From Klebsiella aerogenes KCTC 2190 (GTDB lineage: Bacteria; Pseudomonadota; Gammaproteobacteria; Enterobacterales; Enterobacteriaceae), in contig NC_015663.1 of assembly GCF_000215745.1 (NCBI RefSeq), positions 930,001 to 994,000 of the forward strand: a stretch of DNA of 64,000 nucleotides. Direction: 5' to 3'. The position numbers and the translations under genes were made by a program. Positions 10,908 to 20,271 of the stretch are shown here, piece by piece. Numbering within the stretch: position 1 is the stretch's first letter; each line of letters opens with the position of its first letter. The notes beneath the pieces are model-generated. The model worked only from the letters and a program-made list of their open reading frames with translations, was not told where the DNA came from and ran no database searches.

Positions 10908-11546
10908 TTAGCCCCGGCCGAGGCGCATTTCACGCTCGGCTTCAGTTAAAGAAGCGAGGAAAGAATCACGTTCGAAGACGCGAGTCATATAGCCCTTAAG
11001 CTCTTTCGCGCCAGCACCCACCAGTTCTACGCCGAGAACCGGCAAACGCCACAGCAGCGGAGCCAGGTAGCAATCGACCAGGCTGAATTCGTCGCTCAGG
11101 AAGTAAGGCTTCTGAGTAAAGACCGGCGCAATCGCCTGCAGTTCTTCACGCAGCTGCTTACGAGCGGCATCAGCCTGGGCCGCGGTACCGGTCTGGATGG
11201 TATTCATCAGCGAATACCAGTCTTTCTCGATACGTTGCATGTACAGACGGCTTTCACCACGCGCCACCGGGTAAACCGGCATTAGCGGCGGATGCGGGAA
11301 ACGCTCATCCAGGTATTCCATAATGATGCGGGATTCCCACAGAGTGAGCTCACGATCCACCAGCGTCGGGACGCTTTGATTCGGGTTGAGGTCAATCAGA
11401 TCCTGAGGCGGGTTATCCTTCTCCACGTGCTCTATCTCAAAACTGACACCTTTTTCGGCCAGCACGATGCGGACCTGATGGCTATAGATGTCAGTAGGAC
11501 CAGAAAACAGCGTCATTACCGAACGTTTGTTGGCAGCGACAGCCAT
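10908..11546 (-). CDS. sspA: Stringent starvation protein A, RNA polymerase-associated
   Basis: RNA polymerase-binding member of the glutathione S-transferase fold, 212 residues. In E. coli it lowers H-NS levels and promotes acid and stationary-phase survival. The N-terminal thioredoxin-like half contains TLFSGPTDIYSHQVRIVLAEKG and the cis-Pro region NQSVPTLVD. The C-terminal helical half carries PHPPLMPVYP, the surface pocket conserved in SspA. The catalytic residue of true GSTs is not retained, as is usual for SspA. It is the first gene of the sspAB operon. The promoter lies in the 309-bp gap up to rpsI; I see no clear -10/-35 pair there. Confidence 0.96.
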   Translation of the reverse strand: MAVAANKRSVMTLFSGPTDIYSHQVRIVLAEKGVSFEIEHVEKDNPPQDLIDLNPNQSVPTLVDRELTLWESRIIMEYLDERFPHPPLMPVYPVARGESRLYMQRIEKDWYSLMNTIQTGTAAQADAARKQLREELQAIAPVFTQKPYFLSDEFSLVDCYLAPLLWRLPVLGVELVGAGAKELKGYMTRVFERDSFLASLTEAEREMRLGRG

Positions 11547-11855
11547 GAAAACCTCCAGGTATATTCAGAATTTTTACTGCTGCCGACCACGCATGGCCAG
11601 CCAGATGTATAAACCCCATTCGCACGGCGACGATATGTTCATTGATTAACTAAAAAATGAACAACCACCAGCATTTGGGCAGAAAATTGGATGATAGTTT
11701 ACCAGATTTTGCGGACGTTGTGGTGAGGGTATTCTGGAAATGCTGAAAAAGTGGTAAGAACAGACCATTTCTTTGTGGATAACAGCCGTTTTATCCATAA
11801 AAAAACCCGCCGAAGCGGGTTTTTTCGCAAATTGTTCTGCGTGAGCAGAAAACAA
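11547..11855. other. sspA-rpsI intergenic region
   Basis: 309 bp between two minus-strand genes. The right-hand part (11799-11825) is the rplM-rpsI terminator. The remainder is AT-rich and must hold the sspA promoter. No small gene or other structure is apparent. Confidence 0.6.
11799..11825 (-). terminator. rplM-rpsI terminator
   Basis: Stem ACCCGC (11805-11810) / GCGGGT (11815-11820) with a CGAA loop. An A run (11799-11805) gives the U tract for minus-strand transcription, and T's at 11820-11825 could serve the other strand. It lies about 30 bp past rpsI. Confidence 0.9.
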
Positions 11856-12251
<396 letters not shown>

Positions 12252-12263
12252 CTATAATCCCGA

Positions 12264-12863
<600 letters not shown>

Positions 12864-12939
12864 GAGAAGTAGGGGACAAAGATCGACCCCTTTATGTGAT
12901 TTGCAGCAGGTTTTTCTCAATGTGAGAAGAAGGCTGGAT

Positions 12940-14070
12940 TCAGGGCATGTGCGGTTGTTTCAGATACTCTTCGCTTTGCATTTCCTGCAGGCGCGATAAA
13001 CAGCGCTGGAACTCAAACTTCAAGCGTTCGCCCTGATAGATCTCATACAGCGGCACCGCCGCGCTAACCACCAGTTTTACGTGACGTTCGTAGAATTCAT
13101 CCACCAGCGCGATAAAGCGCCGCGCTTCGCTCTCAAGATGCGTCGTCATCACCGGCACATCGAACAACATCACGGTATGGAACAGGCGTGACAGCGCGAT
13201 GTAATCATGCTGGCTGCGCGCATCCACGCACAGCGTGTCGAACGACGCCGCCAAAGTCTGGTTTTCCACGCCTAACGTCGGCAGCGGCCGGTGGTTAATT
13301 TCCAGCGTCGGCATCTGCTCGCGTTTGGCTCCCGCCAGCGCCAGCCAGAGTTTATCCATTTGCTGGCTGGTCTCGCCATTGAGCGGCGACAGCCACAGAT
13401 GCGCCTGGGTTAATGTGCGCAGGCGGTAATCAATCCCCGCATCGACGTTCATAATGTCGCAATGCTGTTTGATGGCGTCTATCGCCGGCAGGAAACGCGC
13501 ACGCTGCAGACCATTGCGGTAGAGCTCGTCCGGCGGGATGTTTGAGGTAGCAACCAGCGTAATCCCACGCGAGAACAGCGCTTTCATTAAGCCGCCGAGC
13601 AGCATGGCATCGGTGATGTCGGAGACAAAAAACTCGTCAAAGCACAACACATCGGTTTGCGCTTTAAAGCGATCGGCAACGATCTCCAGCGGGTCGCTAT
13701 GCCCCTGCAAGGTAGTTAACTCTTCGTGTACGCGCAGCATAAAGCGATGGAAATGCAGGCGCTGTTTACGCTCGCCCGGCAGGCTTTGATAAAACATATC
13801 CATCAGCCAGGTTTTGCCGCGCCCAACGCCGCCCCACATATACAGGCCGCGTACGGCGGTCGCTTCCGCCGCCGGTTCGCGTTTGCCGAGCAGTTTGCTG
13901 AATTTCGCCCGCAGCCCGCCGCCAGCAGGCGCTGCGGCTACAGGTTTTTCCTGCAGTTCACGATAGATGGTATCGAGGCGACTGACCGCTTCTTGTTGCA
14001 CGTCGTCGGGTTGATGGCTGCCCTCTTTGAGAGCTAAAAGGTAACGCGATGTTGGGGACAGGCTTTGCAT
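12940..14070 (-). CDS. zapE: Cell division protein ZapE (AFG1-like ATPase)
   Basis: 376 residues. AAA-type ATPase that associates with FtsZ and affects Z-ring stability under low oxygen or heat. Walker A is GGVGRGKTWLM (about 80-90) and Walker B is VLCFDEFFVSD (about 145). The arginine-rich RNGLQRARFLPAI segment is typical of the AFG1/LACE1 family. A poorly conserved linker rich in Ala, Pro and Lys (about 42-72) sits before Walker A. The start has an AAGGAA ribosome site. It is divergent from zapG, as in E. coli. Confidence 0.95.
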   Translation of the reverse strand: MQSLSPTSRYLLALKEGSHQPDDVQQEAVSRLDTIYRELQEKPVAAAPAGGGLRAKFSKLLGKREPAAEATAVRGLYMWGGVGRGKTWLMDMFYQSLPGERKQRLHFHRFMLRVHEELTTLQGHSDPLEIVADRFKAQTDVLCFDEFFVSDITDAMLLGGLMKALFSRGITLVATSNIPPDELYRNGLQRARFLPAIDAIKQHCDIMNVDAGIDYRLRTLTQAHLWLSPLNGETSQQMDKLWLALAGAKREQMPTLEINHRPLPTLGVENQTLAASFDTLCVDARSQHDYIALSRLFHTVMLFDVPVMTTHLESEARRFIALVDEFYERHVKLVVSAAVPLYEIYQGERLKFEFQRCLSRLQEMQSEEYLKQPHMP

Positions 14071-14260
14071 GATCTTATTGTTATTCCTTGAAAACCGTGG
14101 CGCCGTGGCCCACGATTGACGAAAAAAAGGCGGTTCTACAGTACGCGATGATACGCCAGGATTCCACTTCTGTGGAATTAGCGGTTATAGTGGCACTATC
14201 GGGCGCAGGCGGAGAGCCTAACAGCCACCCTACGGAACCACAAAACAACGGGAGATGTTC

Positions 14261-14659
14261 ATGACCTGGGAATACGCGCTAATTGGATTAGTCGTCGGTA
14301 TCATCATCGGTGCCGTCGCCATGCGTTTTGGTAACCGCAAATTGCGTCAGCAACAAGCGCTGCAGTTCGAACTGGAAAAGAATAAAGCAGAGCTTGAAGA
14401 GTATCGCGAAGAGCTGGTCAGCCATTTTGCGCGCAGCGCAGAACTGCTGGACAACATGGCGGATGACTACCGTCAGCTGTATCAGCACATGGCAAAAAGC
14501 TCCAGCAGCCTGCTGCCGGACGCGATGGCGGAAGCCAATCCGTTCCGCAATCGCCTGGCGGAGTCCGAAGCCAGCAACGATCAGGCGCCGGTACAGATGC
14601 CGCGCGATTATTCTGAAGGTGCATCCGGCCTACTGCGCGGTGGCGCGAAACGCGACTGA
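14261..14659 (+). CDS. zapG: ZapG (YhcB), inner-membrane division/envelope protein
   Basis: 132 residues starting MTWEYALIGLVVGIIIGAVAMRFG. One N-terminal membrane helix (about 5-22) is followed by a coiled coil (about 25-95) and a low-complexity tail. In E. coli it links division and cell-wall synthesis with other envelope pathways. I use 14261 instead of the ATG at 14255 because the latter overlaps the GGGAG ribosome site and adds two non-family residues. It stands alone before a terminator-like hairpin and degQ. Confidence 0.94.
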   Translation: MTWEYALIGLVVGIIIGAVAMRFGNRKLRQQQALQFELEKNKAELEEYREELVSHFARSAELLDNMADDYRQLYQHMAKSSSSLLPDAMAEANPFRNRLAESEASNDQAPVQMPRDYSEGASGLLRGGAKRD

Positions 14660-14686
14660 TCCCGCTGTCTGCGTAAAAATATTTAC

Positions 14687-14711
14687 CGGGCGCGCCTTCC
14701 GCGCCCGTCTT
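14687..14711 (+). terminator. zapG terminator-like hairpin
   Basis: Perfect 8-bp stem CGGGCGCG (14687-14694) / CGCGCCCG (14700-14707), loop CCTTC, followed by only a short pyrimidine run (TCTTCC). It lies about 30 bp past zapG. Confidence 0.6.
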
Positions 14712-14832
14712 CCCCCTGCATCCCAGCTACAATTTAAGCACGGACCGCATTGTTAGCCGGTCGAAAATTCAATAACATCAAACCATTCAGACGTATTTTC
14801 CATACACCTCAGGTTACGAGAGCCAGCATCTA

Positions 14833-16200
14833 ATGAAGAAACAGACTTTGCTGTTGAGTGCGTTAGCGTTAAGCATTGGATTATCGTTGTCGGTCCTGCC
14901 TCCGGCGGCGGCATCGCTGCCGACCCAGGTTCCAGGCCAGGGCGCGCTACCGAGCCTCGCGCCGATGCTGGAAAAAGTATTGCCTGCGGTGGTCAGCGTG
15001 CAGGTAGAAGGCACCGCCTCGCCGGTGCAGAATATGCCGGAAGAGCTGAAAAAATACTTCGGCGACAACGCGCCGCAAGAGCAGGCGCAGCCGTTTGAAG
15101 GCCTCGGTTCAGGGGTGATTATCGACGCCGCCAAAGGCTATGTGCTGACCAACAACCACGTAATAAGCCAGGCGCAGAAAATCAGCATTCAGTTGAACGA
15201 TGGCCGCGAGTTCGATGCCAAACTGGTCGGCAGCGATGAACAGAGCGATATAGCCCTGCTGCAGGTTTTAAAACCCAGCAATTTAACGCAAATCGCCATC
15301 GCGGATTCCGACAAGCTGCGCGTCGGCGATTTCGCCGTTGCCGTCGGCAACCCCTTCGGCCTCGGGCAAACCGCTACTTCCGGCATCATCTCCGCGCTGG
15401 GTCGTAGCGGCCTTAATCTCGAAGGGCTGGAAAACTTTATTCAGACCGATGCCTCAATTAACCGCGGCAACTCCGGCGGCGCGCTGCTGAATCTCAACGG
15501 CGAACTTATCGGCATTAATACCGCCATTCTGGCGCCGGGCGGCGGCAGCATCGGTATCGGCTTCGCCATCCCGAGCAACATGGCGAAGACCCTCGCCGAT
15601 CAGCTTATTCAATACGGCGAAATCAAACGCGGCCTGCTGGGCATTAAAGGCATGGAAATGAGCGCGGATATCGCCAAAGCGATGAATATCAACGCTCAGC
15701 GTGGCGCCTTTGTAAGCGAAGTCCTGGCCAATTCAGGCTCCGCAAAAGCTGGGATTAAATCCGGTGACGTTATCGTCAGCATGAACGGCAAGCCGCTAAG
15801 CAGCTTCGCCGAGCTGCGCTCGCGTATCGCCACTACCGCCCCTGGCACAAAAGTAAAACTGGGGCTACTGCGCGACGGCAAACCGTTGGACGTCGAGGTC
15901 ACGCTGGATAAGAGCACCTCCTCCACCGCCAGCGCCGAGCTGATTATCCCGGCCCTGCAGGGAGCGGCGCTAAGCGATGGCCAGTTAAAAGACGGCACTA
16001 AGGGCGTGAGCATCGATAACGTCGATAAAGGCAGCGCGGCGGCTCAGGTTGGCCTGCATAAAGACGATCTCATTATCGGCCTCAACCGCCAGCGCGTGCG
16101 TTCCATCGCCGAGCTACGTAAAGTGCTGGAAACCAAACCGGCCGTCATCGCGCTGAATGTGCTGCGCGGTAACGAAAGCATTTATCTGCTGCTACGCTGA
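14833..16200 (+). CDS. degQ: Periplasmic serine endoprotease DegQ
   Basis: 455 residues, the E. coli length. HtrA-family periplasmic protease/chaperone that removes misfolded proteins. A signal peptide (MKKQTLLLSALALSIGLSLS, cleavage near residue 27) is followed by a trypsin-like domain with triad H109 (LTNNHV), D139 (QSDIALLQ) and S214 (INRGNSGGALL). Two PDZ domains follow (about 255-350 and 365-450), the first with the carboxylate-binding loop RGLLGI. degS follows about 87 bp downstream, after a REP-like hairpin; in E. coli the two genes are separately transcribed. Confidence 0.97.
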   Translation: MKKQTLLLSALALSIGLSLSVLPPAAASLPTQVPGQGALPSLAPMLEKVLPAVVSVQVEGTASPVQNMPEELKKYFGDNAPQEQAQPFEGLGSGVIIDAAKGYVLTNNHVISQAQKISIQLNDGREFDAKLVGSDEQSDIALLQVLKPSNLTQIAIADSDKLRVGDFAVAVGNPFGLGQTATSGIISALGRSGLNLEGLENFIQTDASINRGNSGGALLNLNGELIGINTAILAPGGGSIGIGFAIPSNMAKTLADQLIQYGEIKRGLLGIKGMEMSADIAKAMNINAQRGAFVSEVLANSGSAKAGIKSGDVIVSMNGKPLSSFAELRSRIATTAPGTKVKLGLLRDGKPLDVEVTLDKSTSSTASAELIIPALQGAALSDGQLKDGTKGVSIDNVDKGSAAAQVGLHKDDLIIGLNRQRVRSIAELRKVLETKPAVIALNVLRGNESIYLLLR

Positions 16201-16207
16201 CGGCTGC

Positions 16208-16240
16208 ATCCGGACATCGCGCGTCGTGCGATGTCCGGAT
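16208..16240. repeat. REP-like palindrome between degQ and degS
   Basis: Perfect 13-bp inverted repeat ATCCGGACATCGC (16208-16220) / GCGATGTCCGGAT (16228-16240) with a 7-nt loop. The core resembles enterobacterial REP elements (GCCGGAT-type). There is no T run, so it is more likely an mRNA-stabilising REP than an intrinsic terminator. Confidence 0.7.
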
Positions 16241-16287
16241 AAGTCATGCTATGCTGCGCCTGCCCATTAATTAACGATATTCGCATC

Positions 16288-17346
16288 ATGCCAGGAAAGC
16301 TTTTACGTTCAGTCCTTATCGGTTTAATCGTCGGCGGCATCCTGCTGGCGGCGATGCCTTCGCTGCGCCAGTGGCAGCTCTCGTCGGCGACGCCGAGCGA
16401 TACCGCTGACGAATCGCCCGCCAGCTATAATGCTGCGGTAAGACGCGCCGCGCCGGCGGTGGTCAACGTCTATAACCGCGCGCTGAACAGCACCAGCCAT
16501 AACCAGCTGACGCTCGGCTCCGGCGTTATCATGGACCAACGCGGATATATCCTCACCAACAAGCACGTCATCAACGATGCCGATCAGATAATCATCGCCT
16601 TGCAGGATGGACGGGTATTTGAAGCCCTGTTGGTCGGTTCCGATACCCTGACTGACCTGGCGGTGCTCAAAATAAACGCCAGCGGCGGCCTGCCGGTTAT
16701 CCCGATTAACCCGAAACGCGTTCCACATATCGGCGATGTGGTACTGGCGATAGGCAACCCGTATAACCTTGGGCAAACCATCACCCAGGGTATCATCAGC
16801 GCGACCGGTCGTATCGGCCTGAACCCCACCGGGCGACAGAATTTCCTGCAAACCGACGCCTCTATCAACCACGGCAACTCCGGCGGCGCGCTGGTCAACT
16901 CGCTGGGTGAACTGATGGGTATTAACACCCTGTCGTTTGATAAGAGCAATGACGGCGAAACGCCGGAAGGGATCGGCTTTGCCATCCCGTTCCAGCTGGC
17001 GACCAAAATCATGGATAAACTGATCCGCGACGGCCGGGTGATCCGCGGTTACATCGGGATCAGCGGCCGCGAGATCGCGCCGATGCATGCGCAGAGCGGC
17101 GGCATGGATCAGATCCAGGGGATCGTCGTTAATGACGTCGCACCTGACGGCCCAGCGGCGCAGGCCGGGATCCGCGCCAATGATGTGATCATCTCGGTGA
17201 ACGATAAACCAGCGGTTTCGGCGCTGGAAACCATGGACCAGGTCGCAGAAATTCGCCCGGGTTCAGAAATCCCGGTGGTCATCATGCGTGATGATAAGAA
17301 AATCACCCTGCACGTGGCGGTACAAGAATATCCGGCGACAAATTAA
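16288..17346 (+). CDS. degS: Site-1 protease DegS of the sigma-E envelope stress response
   Basis: 352 residues. Membrane-anchored HtrA protease that senses unfolded outer-membrane porin C termini through its PDZ domain and makes the first cut in RseA, releasing sigma-E. One N-terminal membrane anchor (about 5-24) is followed by a protease domain with H93 (LTNKHV), D123 (LTDLAVL) and S198 (INHGNSGGAL), and a single PDZ domain (about 255-345). The start at 16288 (MPGKLLRSV) matches the family; the open frame extends 14 codons upstream without similarity. The ribosome site is weak. In E. coli mdh is next; here the tartrate/oxaloacetate block intervenes. Confidence 0.95.
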   Translation: MPGKLLRSVLIGLIVGGILLAAMPSLRQWQLSSATPSDTADESPASYNAAVRRAAPAVVNVYNRALNSTSHNQLTLGSGVIMDQRGYILTNKHVINDADQIIIALQDGRVFEALLVGSDTLTDLAVLKINASGGLPVIPINPKRVPHIGDVVLAIGNPYNLGQTITQGIISATGRIGLNPTGRQNFLQTDASINHGNSGGALVNSLGELMGINTLSFDKSNDGETPEGIGFAIPFQLATKIMDKLIRDGRVIRGYIGISGREIAPMHAQSGGMDQIQGIVVNDVAPDGPAAQAGIRANDVIISVNDKPAVSALETMDQVAEIRPGSEIPVVIMRDDKKITLHVAVQEYPATN

Positions 17347-17349
17347 CGA

Positions 17350-17375
17350 TTAGCGCTCCGTTATCGGAGCGCGAT
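17350..17375. terminator. Convergent hairpin between degS and the CitG-like gene
   Basis: Perfect 8-bp stem GCGCTCCG (17353-17360) / CGGAGCGC (17365-17372) with loop TTAT. It lies in the 28-bp gap between two convergent genes. T tracts are poor on both sides, so a terminator role is likely from position but not certain. Confidence 0.55.
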
Positions 17376-18073
17376 TAATCAACAAACAGCGGTCCGGCCG
17401 GGAATCTGGCCAGAAACCCGGTCACCGCCAGTAACGACCGCAACGATGGCCAGCAGATCTGCCGCTCCCGCAGTTCATCATCCAGCGTCAGTAACGCGAA
17501 CTCCCCTCTCTCGCCGAGAACCCCGCCCTGCCACAGCAGCCGTTGCGCCTGCTGCCGCGCCCATGGCGATTCACTCTTCCAGGCCAGCAAATGCAGCAGC
17601 GACTGTTGTAAGCAAACGCTGTGCGAATGGTTGTCCCGCAACAATCGTCGATACACCGGCAGCGAGATACTGCGTACGCTGTAGAAACCACTGCGCGATT
17701 CACTATCAGCCTGCGCCACGCTGGCGCACATCTGCCCGGCGAGATCGCATAAACGATTATGCGTCAGCGGCTGGCGCAGCGCATCCAGATGCCCTGCGGC
17801 GGCGCAAAGCAGGCCGCTCCTTTGCCGCTCATGCGTCAGCGAACCCAGCAACGCCGCTACCGTTTCAGCCTTCCCGGTCTGCGCATGCTGTACACCTGCG
17901 TCATAACAACAGACAAAGAAATCATGGCTGCCACGGACGACCGGCGGGTGCGCCAGCAGATTCAGCGCCGGATGCAGTTGTTCAAGCTCCTCCAGCGACG
18001 CCAGAGTGTCATCAATGACCCCCTCTTTTGCCGATGACCTGCTGCCAGGATGTAATGCTACCGTTTCATTCAT
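17375..18073 (-). CDS. Degenerate CitG/MdcB-family protein (triphosphoribosyl-dephospho-CoA synthase-like)
   Basis: 232 residues; function unknown. By eye it aligns with E. coli CitG: GLLCAAAGHL (87-96) matches GLLCAAIGRL, QPLTHNRLC matches QPVTPTTVC, SLPVYRRLL matches ALPHYLTLL, and AQRLLWQGGV matches AQTLLQKGGI. The parts thought to build the active site are altered: NTHKG is SLTHERQ (TH at 80-81), the ARGEAEAGYP stretch is deleted, GDTN is KSES (166-169), and LSPGGSADLL is ICWPSLRSLL. The N-terminal third is also shorter than in the roughly 290-residue enzymes. The start at 18073 has GAGGAGG 5 nt upstream. It is the last gene of the oadGAB transcription unit, separated from oadB by the BIME array. 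It is a likely pseudoenzyme; family membership is inferred from motif order, not a search. Confidence 0.7.
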   Translation of the reverse strand: MNETVALHPGSRSSAKEGVIDDTLASLEELEQLHPALNLLAHPPVVRGSHDFFVCCYDAGVQHAQTGKAETVAALLGSLTHERQRSGLLCAAAGHLDALRQPLTHNRLCDLAGQMCASVAQADSESRSGFYSVRSISLPVYRRLLRDNHSHSVCLQQSLLHLLAWKSESPWARQQAQRLLWQGGVLGERGEFALLTLDDELRERQICWPSLRSLLAVTGFLARFPAGPLFVD

Positions 18074-18138
18074 CAAAGCCTCCTCAGGGAAAATTCCCGG
18101 CTCGTGCGGCGCCCGGCCGGGCTACGGGGTCACCGGTC

Positions 18139-18951
18139 GCCCGGATAAGGCGACTGCCGCTATCCGGGAACCTCTCCCCGGTGGCGCTACGCTTACCGGG
18201 GCTACAAACCGGAGCGGACCGGTAGCCCGGATAAGGCGCCTGCCGCTATCCGGGAACCTCTCCCCGGTGGCGCTGCGCTTACCGGGGCTACAAACCGGAG
18301 CGGACCGGTAGCCCGGATAAGGCGCCTGCCGCCATCCGGGAACCTCTCCCCGGGGGCACTGCGCTTACCGGGGCTACAAACCGGAGCGGACCGGTAGCCC
18401 GGATAAGGCGCCAGCCGCCATCCGGGAACCTCTCCCCGGTGGCGCTGCGCTTACCGGGGCTACAAACCGGAGCGGACCGGTAGCCCGGATAAGGCGCCAG
18501 CCGCCATCCGGGAACCTCTCCCCGGTGGCGCTGCGCTTACCGGGGCTACAAACCGGAGCGGACCGGTAGCCCGGATAAGGCGCCAGCCGCTATCCGGGAA
18601 CCTCTCCCCGGTGGCGCTGCGCTTACCGGGGCTACAAACCGGAGCGGACCGGTAGCCCGGATAAGGCGCAAGCCGCCATCCGGGAACCTCTCCCCGGGGG
18701 CGCTACGCTTACCGGGGCTACAAACCGGAGCGGACCGGTAGCCCGGATAAGGCGCAAGCCGCCATCCGGGAACCTCTCCCCGGTGGCGCTGCGCTTACCG
18801 GGGCTACAAACCGGAGCGGACCGGTAGCCCGGATAAGGCGCCAGCCGCCATCCGGGAACCTCTCCCCGGTGGCGCTGCGCTTACCGGGGCTACAAACCGG
18901 AGCGGACCGGTAGCCCGGATAAGGCGCCAGCCGCCATCCGGGAAGGATGCC
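18139..18951. repeat. BIME array: ten REP-bearing units of 86 bp in tandem
   Basis: The core CCGGATAAGG recurs at 18141, 18227, 18313, 18399, 18485, 18571, 18657, 18743, 18829 and 18915, exactly 86 bp apart each time; the last unit is partial. Each full unit holds two different palindromes: REP-a with arms CCCGGAT / ATCCGGG and REP-b with arms CCCCGGT / ACCGGGG. They are separated by AACCTCT and by a 24-bp linker containing CCGGAGCGGACCGG. Sparse single-base variants (CTGCCGCT, CTGCCGCC, CAGCCGCC, CAGCCGCT, AAGCCGCC) are shared between neighbouring and distant units. A degraded further half-unit may lie at 18098-18138. The array fills nearly all of the gap between oadB and the CitG-like gene. 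Open frames in it are repeat artefacts. Confidence 0.95.
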
Positions 18952-18954
18952 GGC

Positions 18955-20256
18955 TTACATCGCCAGCACGTACTTGAGCATCACCCCGGCGGCGATCGCC
19001 GAGCCGATCACTCCGGCCACGTTCGGGCCCATCGCGTGCATCAGCAGGAAGTTCTGCCCGTCCGCTTCCAGACCCACCTTGTTGGACACCCTCGCCGCCA
19101 TCGGCACCGCCGACACCCCTGCCGAGCCAATCAGCGGGTTGATCTTGTGTTTACTGAACATGTTCATCAGCTTCGCCATGATCACCCCGGCGGCGGTGCC
19201 CACGCAGAAGGCGATCACCCCCAGCAGCAGGATCCCCAGCGTCTGCGGCTGCAGGAACTTGTCCGCCACCAGTTTGGCCCCCACCGACAGCCCGAGGAAG
19301 ATGGTGACGATGTTAATCAGCGCGTTCTGCACCGTATCGCTCAGCCGATCCACCACGCCGCTTTCGCGCATCAGGTTGCCGAAGCAGAACATCCCCAGCA
19401 GCGGCGCGGCGTCCGGCAGCAACAGCGCCACCAGCAGCAACAGCACCGCCGGGAAGAGGATCTTCTCGCGTTTGCTCACCGTACGCAGCTGCACCATGCG
19501 GATCTTCCGCTCTTTGTCGCTGGTCAGCGCCTTCATGATCGGCGGCTGGATCAGCGGCACCAGCGCCATATAGGAGTAGGCGGCCACCGCGATGGCCCCC
19601 AGCAGCTCCGGCGCCAGCTTGCTCGACAGGTAGATAGCCGTCGGGCCGTCGGCGCCGCCGATGATGCCGATGGCCGCCGCCTGCGGCAGGGTGAAGTGGA
19701 TGAAGCCGAAGTAGTTCAGCGTCAGCGCCCCGAGCACGGTGGCGAAGATCCCGAACTGCGCCGCCGCCCCCAGCAGCAGGGTGCGCGGGTTGGCCAGCAG
19801 CGGGCCGAAATCGGTCATCGCCCCGACGCCCATAAAGATCACCAGCGGCGCGATACCCGAGCCAATCGCCACCTTATAGAAGATGGCCAGCACCCCGGAG
19901 GAGTAGCCCATATCCACCGCCAGCGTCTCCATCTGCCCCTGTACCGACGGCAGGGCCAGCGCCAGCGCTTCCTTGATGGCGTGGACGTCCGGCGCGCAGT
20001 TGAGCTTCGCGGCAATCACCGCCAGCTGGACCGGGTCGTGATGGGCCAGCAGGTTTTCCAGCGCGCTCAGCGCCAGCCCGGCCTCCGGGATATTGGAGAG
20101 CAGGCCGCCGAAGCCAATCGGCAGCAGTAGTAACGGCTCGAACTTTTTAGCAATCGCCAGCCACAGCAGCAGCAGGCTGACCAGCAGCATCGCCGCCTGG
20201 CCGGCCCCCAGGTGCATCAGCCCCATGCCCTGAATCAGGGCGTTCAGACTTTCCAT
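18955..20256 (-). CDS. oadB: Oxaloacetate decarboxylase beta subunit OadB
   Basis: 433 residues, the length of Klebsiella OadB and nearly identical to it from memory. Integral-membrane subunit that decarboxylates carboxybiotin and drives Na+ export. Multiple hydrophobic helices flank the conserved [12 protein letters not shown] segment, which carries the aspartate essential in the Klebsiella enzyme (D203). A second conserved region is [23 protein letters not shown]. The stop codon lies a few bases past the last BIME unit. The gene starts 15 nt after oadA and has very high GC like oadA and oadG. Confidence 0.96.
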   Translation of the reverse strand: MESLNALIQGMGLMHLGAGQAAMLLVSLLLLWLAIAKKFEPLLLLPIGFGGLLSNIPEAGLALSALENLLAHHDPVQLAVIAAKLNCAPDVHAIKEALALALPSVQGQMETLAVDMGYSSGVLAIFYKVAIGSGIAPLVIFMGVGAMTDFGPLLANPRTLLLGAAAQFGIFATVLGALTLNYFGFIHFTLPQAAAIGIIGGADGPTAIYLSSKLAPELLGAIAVAAYSYMALVPLIQPPIMKALTSDKERKIRMVQLRTVSKREKILFPAVLLLLVALLLPDAAPLLGMFCFGNLMRESGVVDRLSDTVQNALINIVTIFLGLSVGAKLVADKFLQPQTLGILLLGVIAFCVGTAAGVIMAKLMNMFSKHKINPLIGSAGVSAVPMAARVSNKVGLEADGQNFLLMHAMGPNVAGVIGSAIAAGVMLKYVLAM

Positions 20257-20271
20257 TTGCGCTCCTCGTCC

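Noticed and set aside
18006..18311. Open frames inside the BIME array
   Set aside because: They encode the translated repeat itself and lie across the start of the minus-strand CitG-like gene.
18139..18951. Considered as a CRISPR array
   Set aside because: The whole 86-bp unit repeats, with no unique spacers, and each unit holds two REP palindromes; no cas genes are present.
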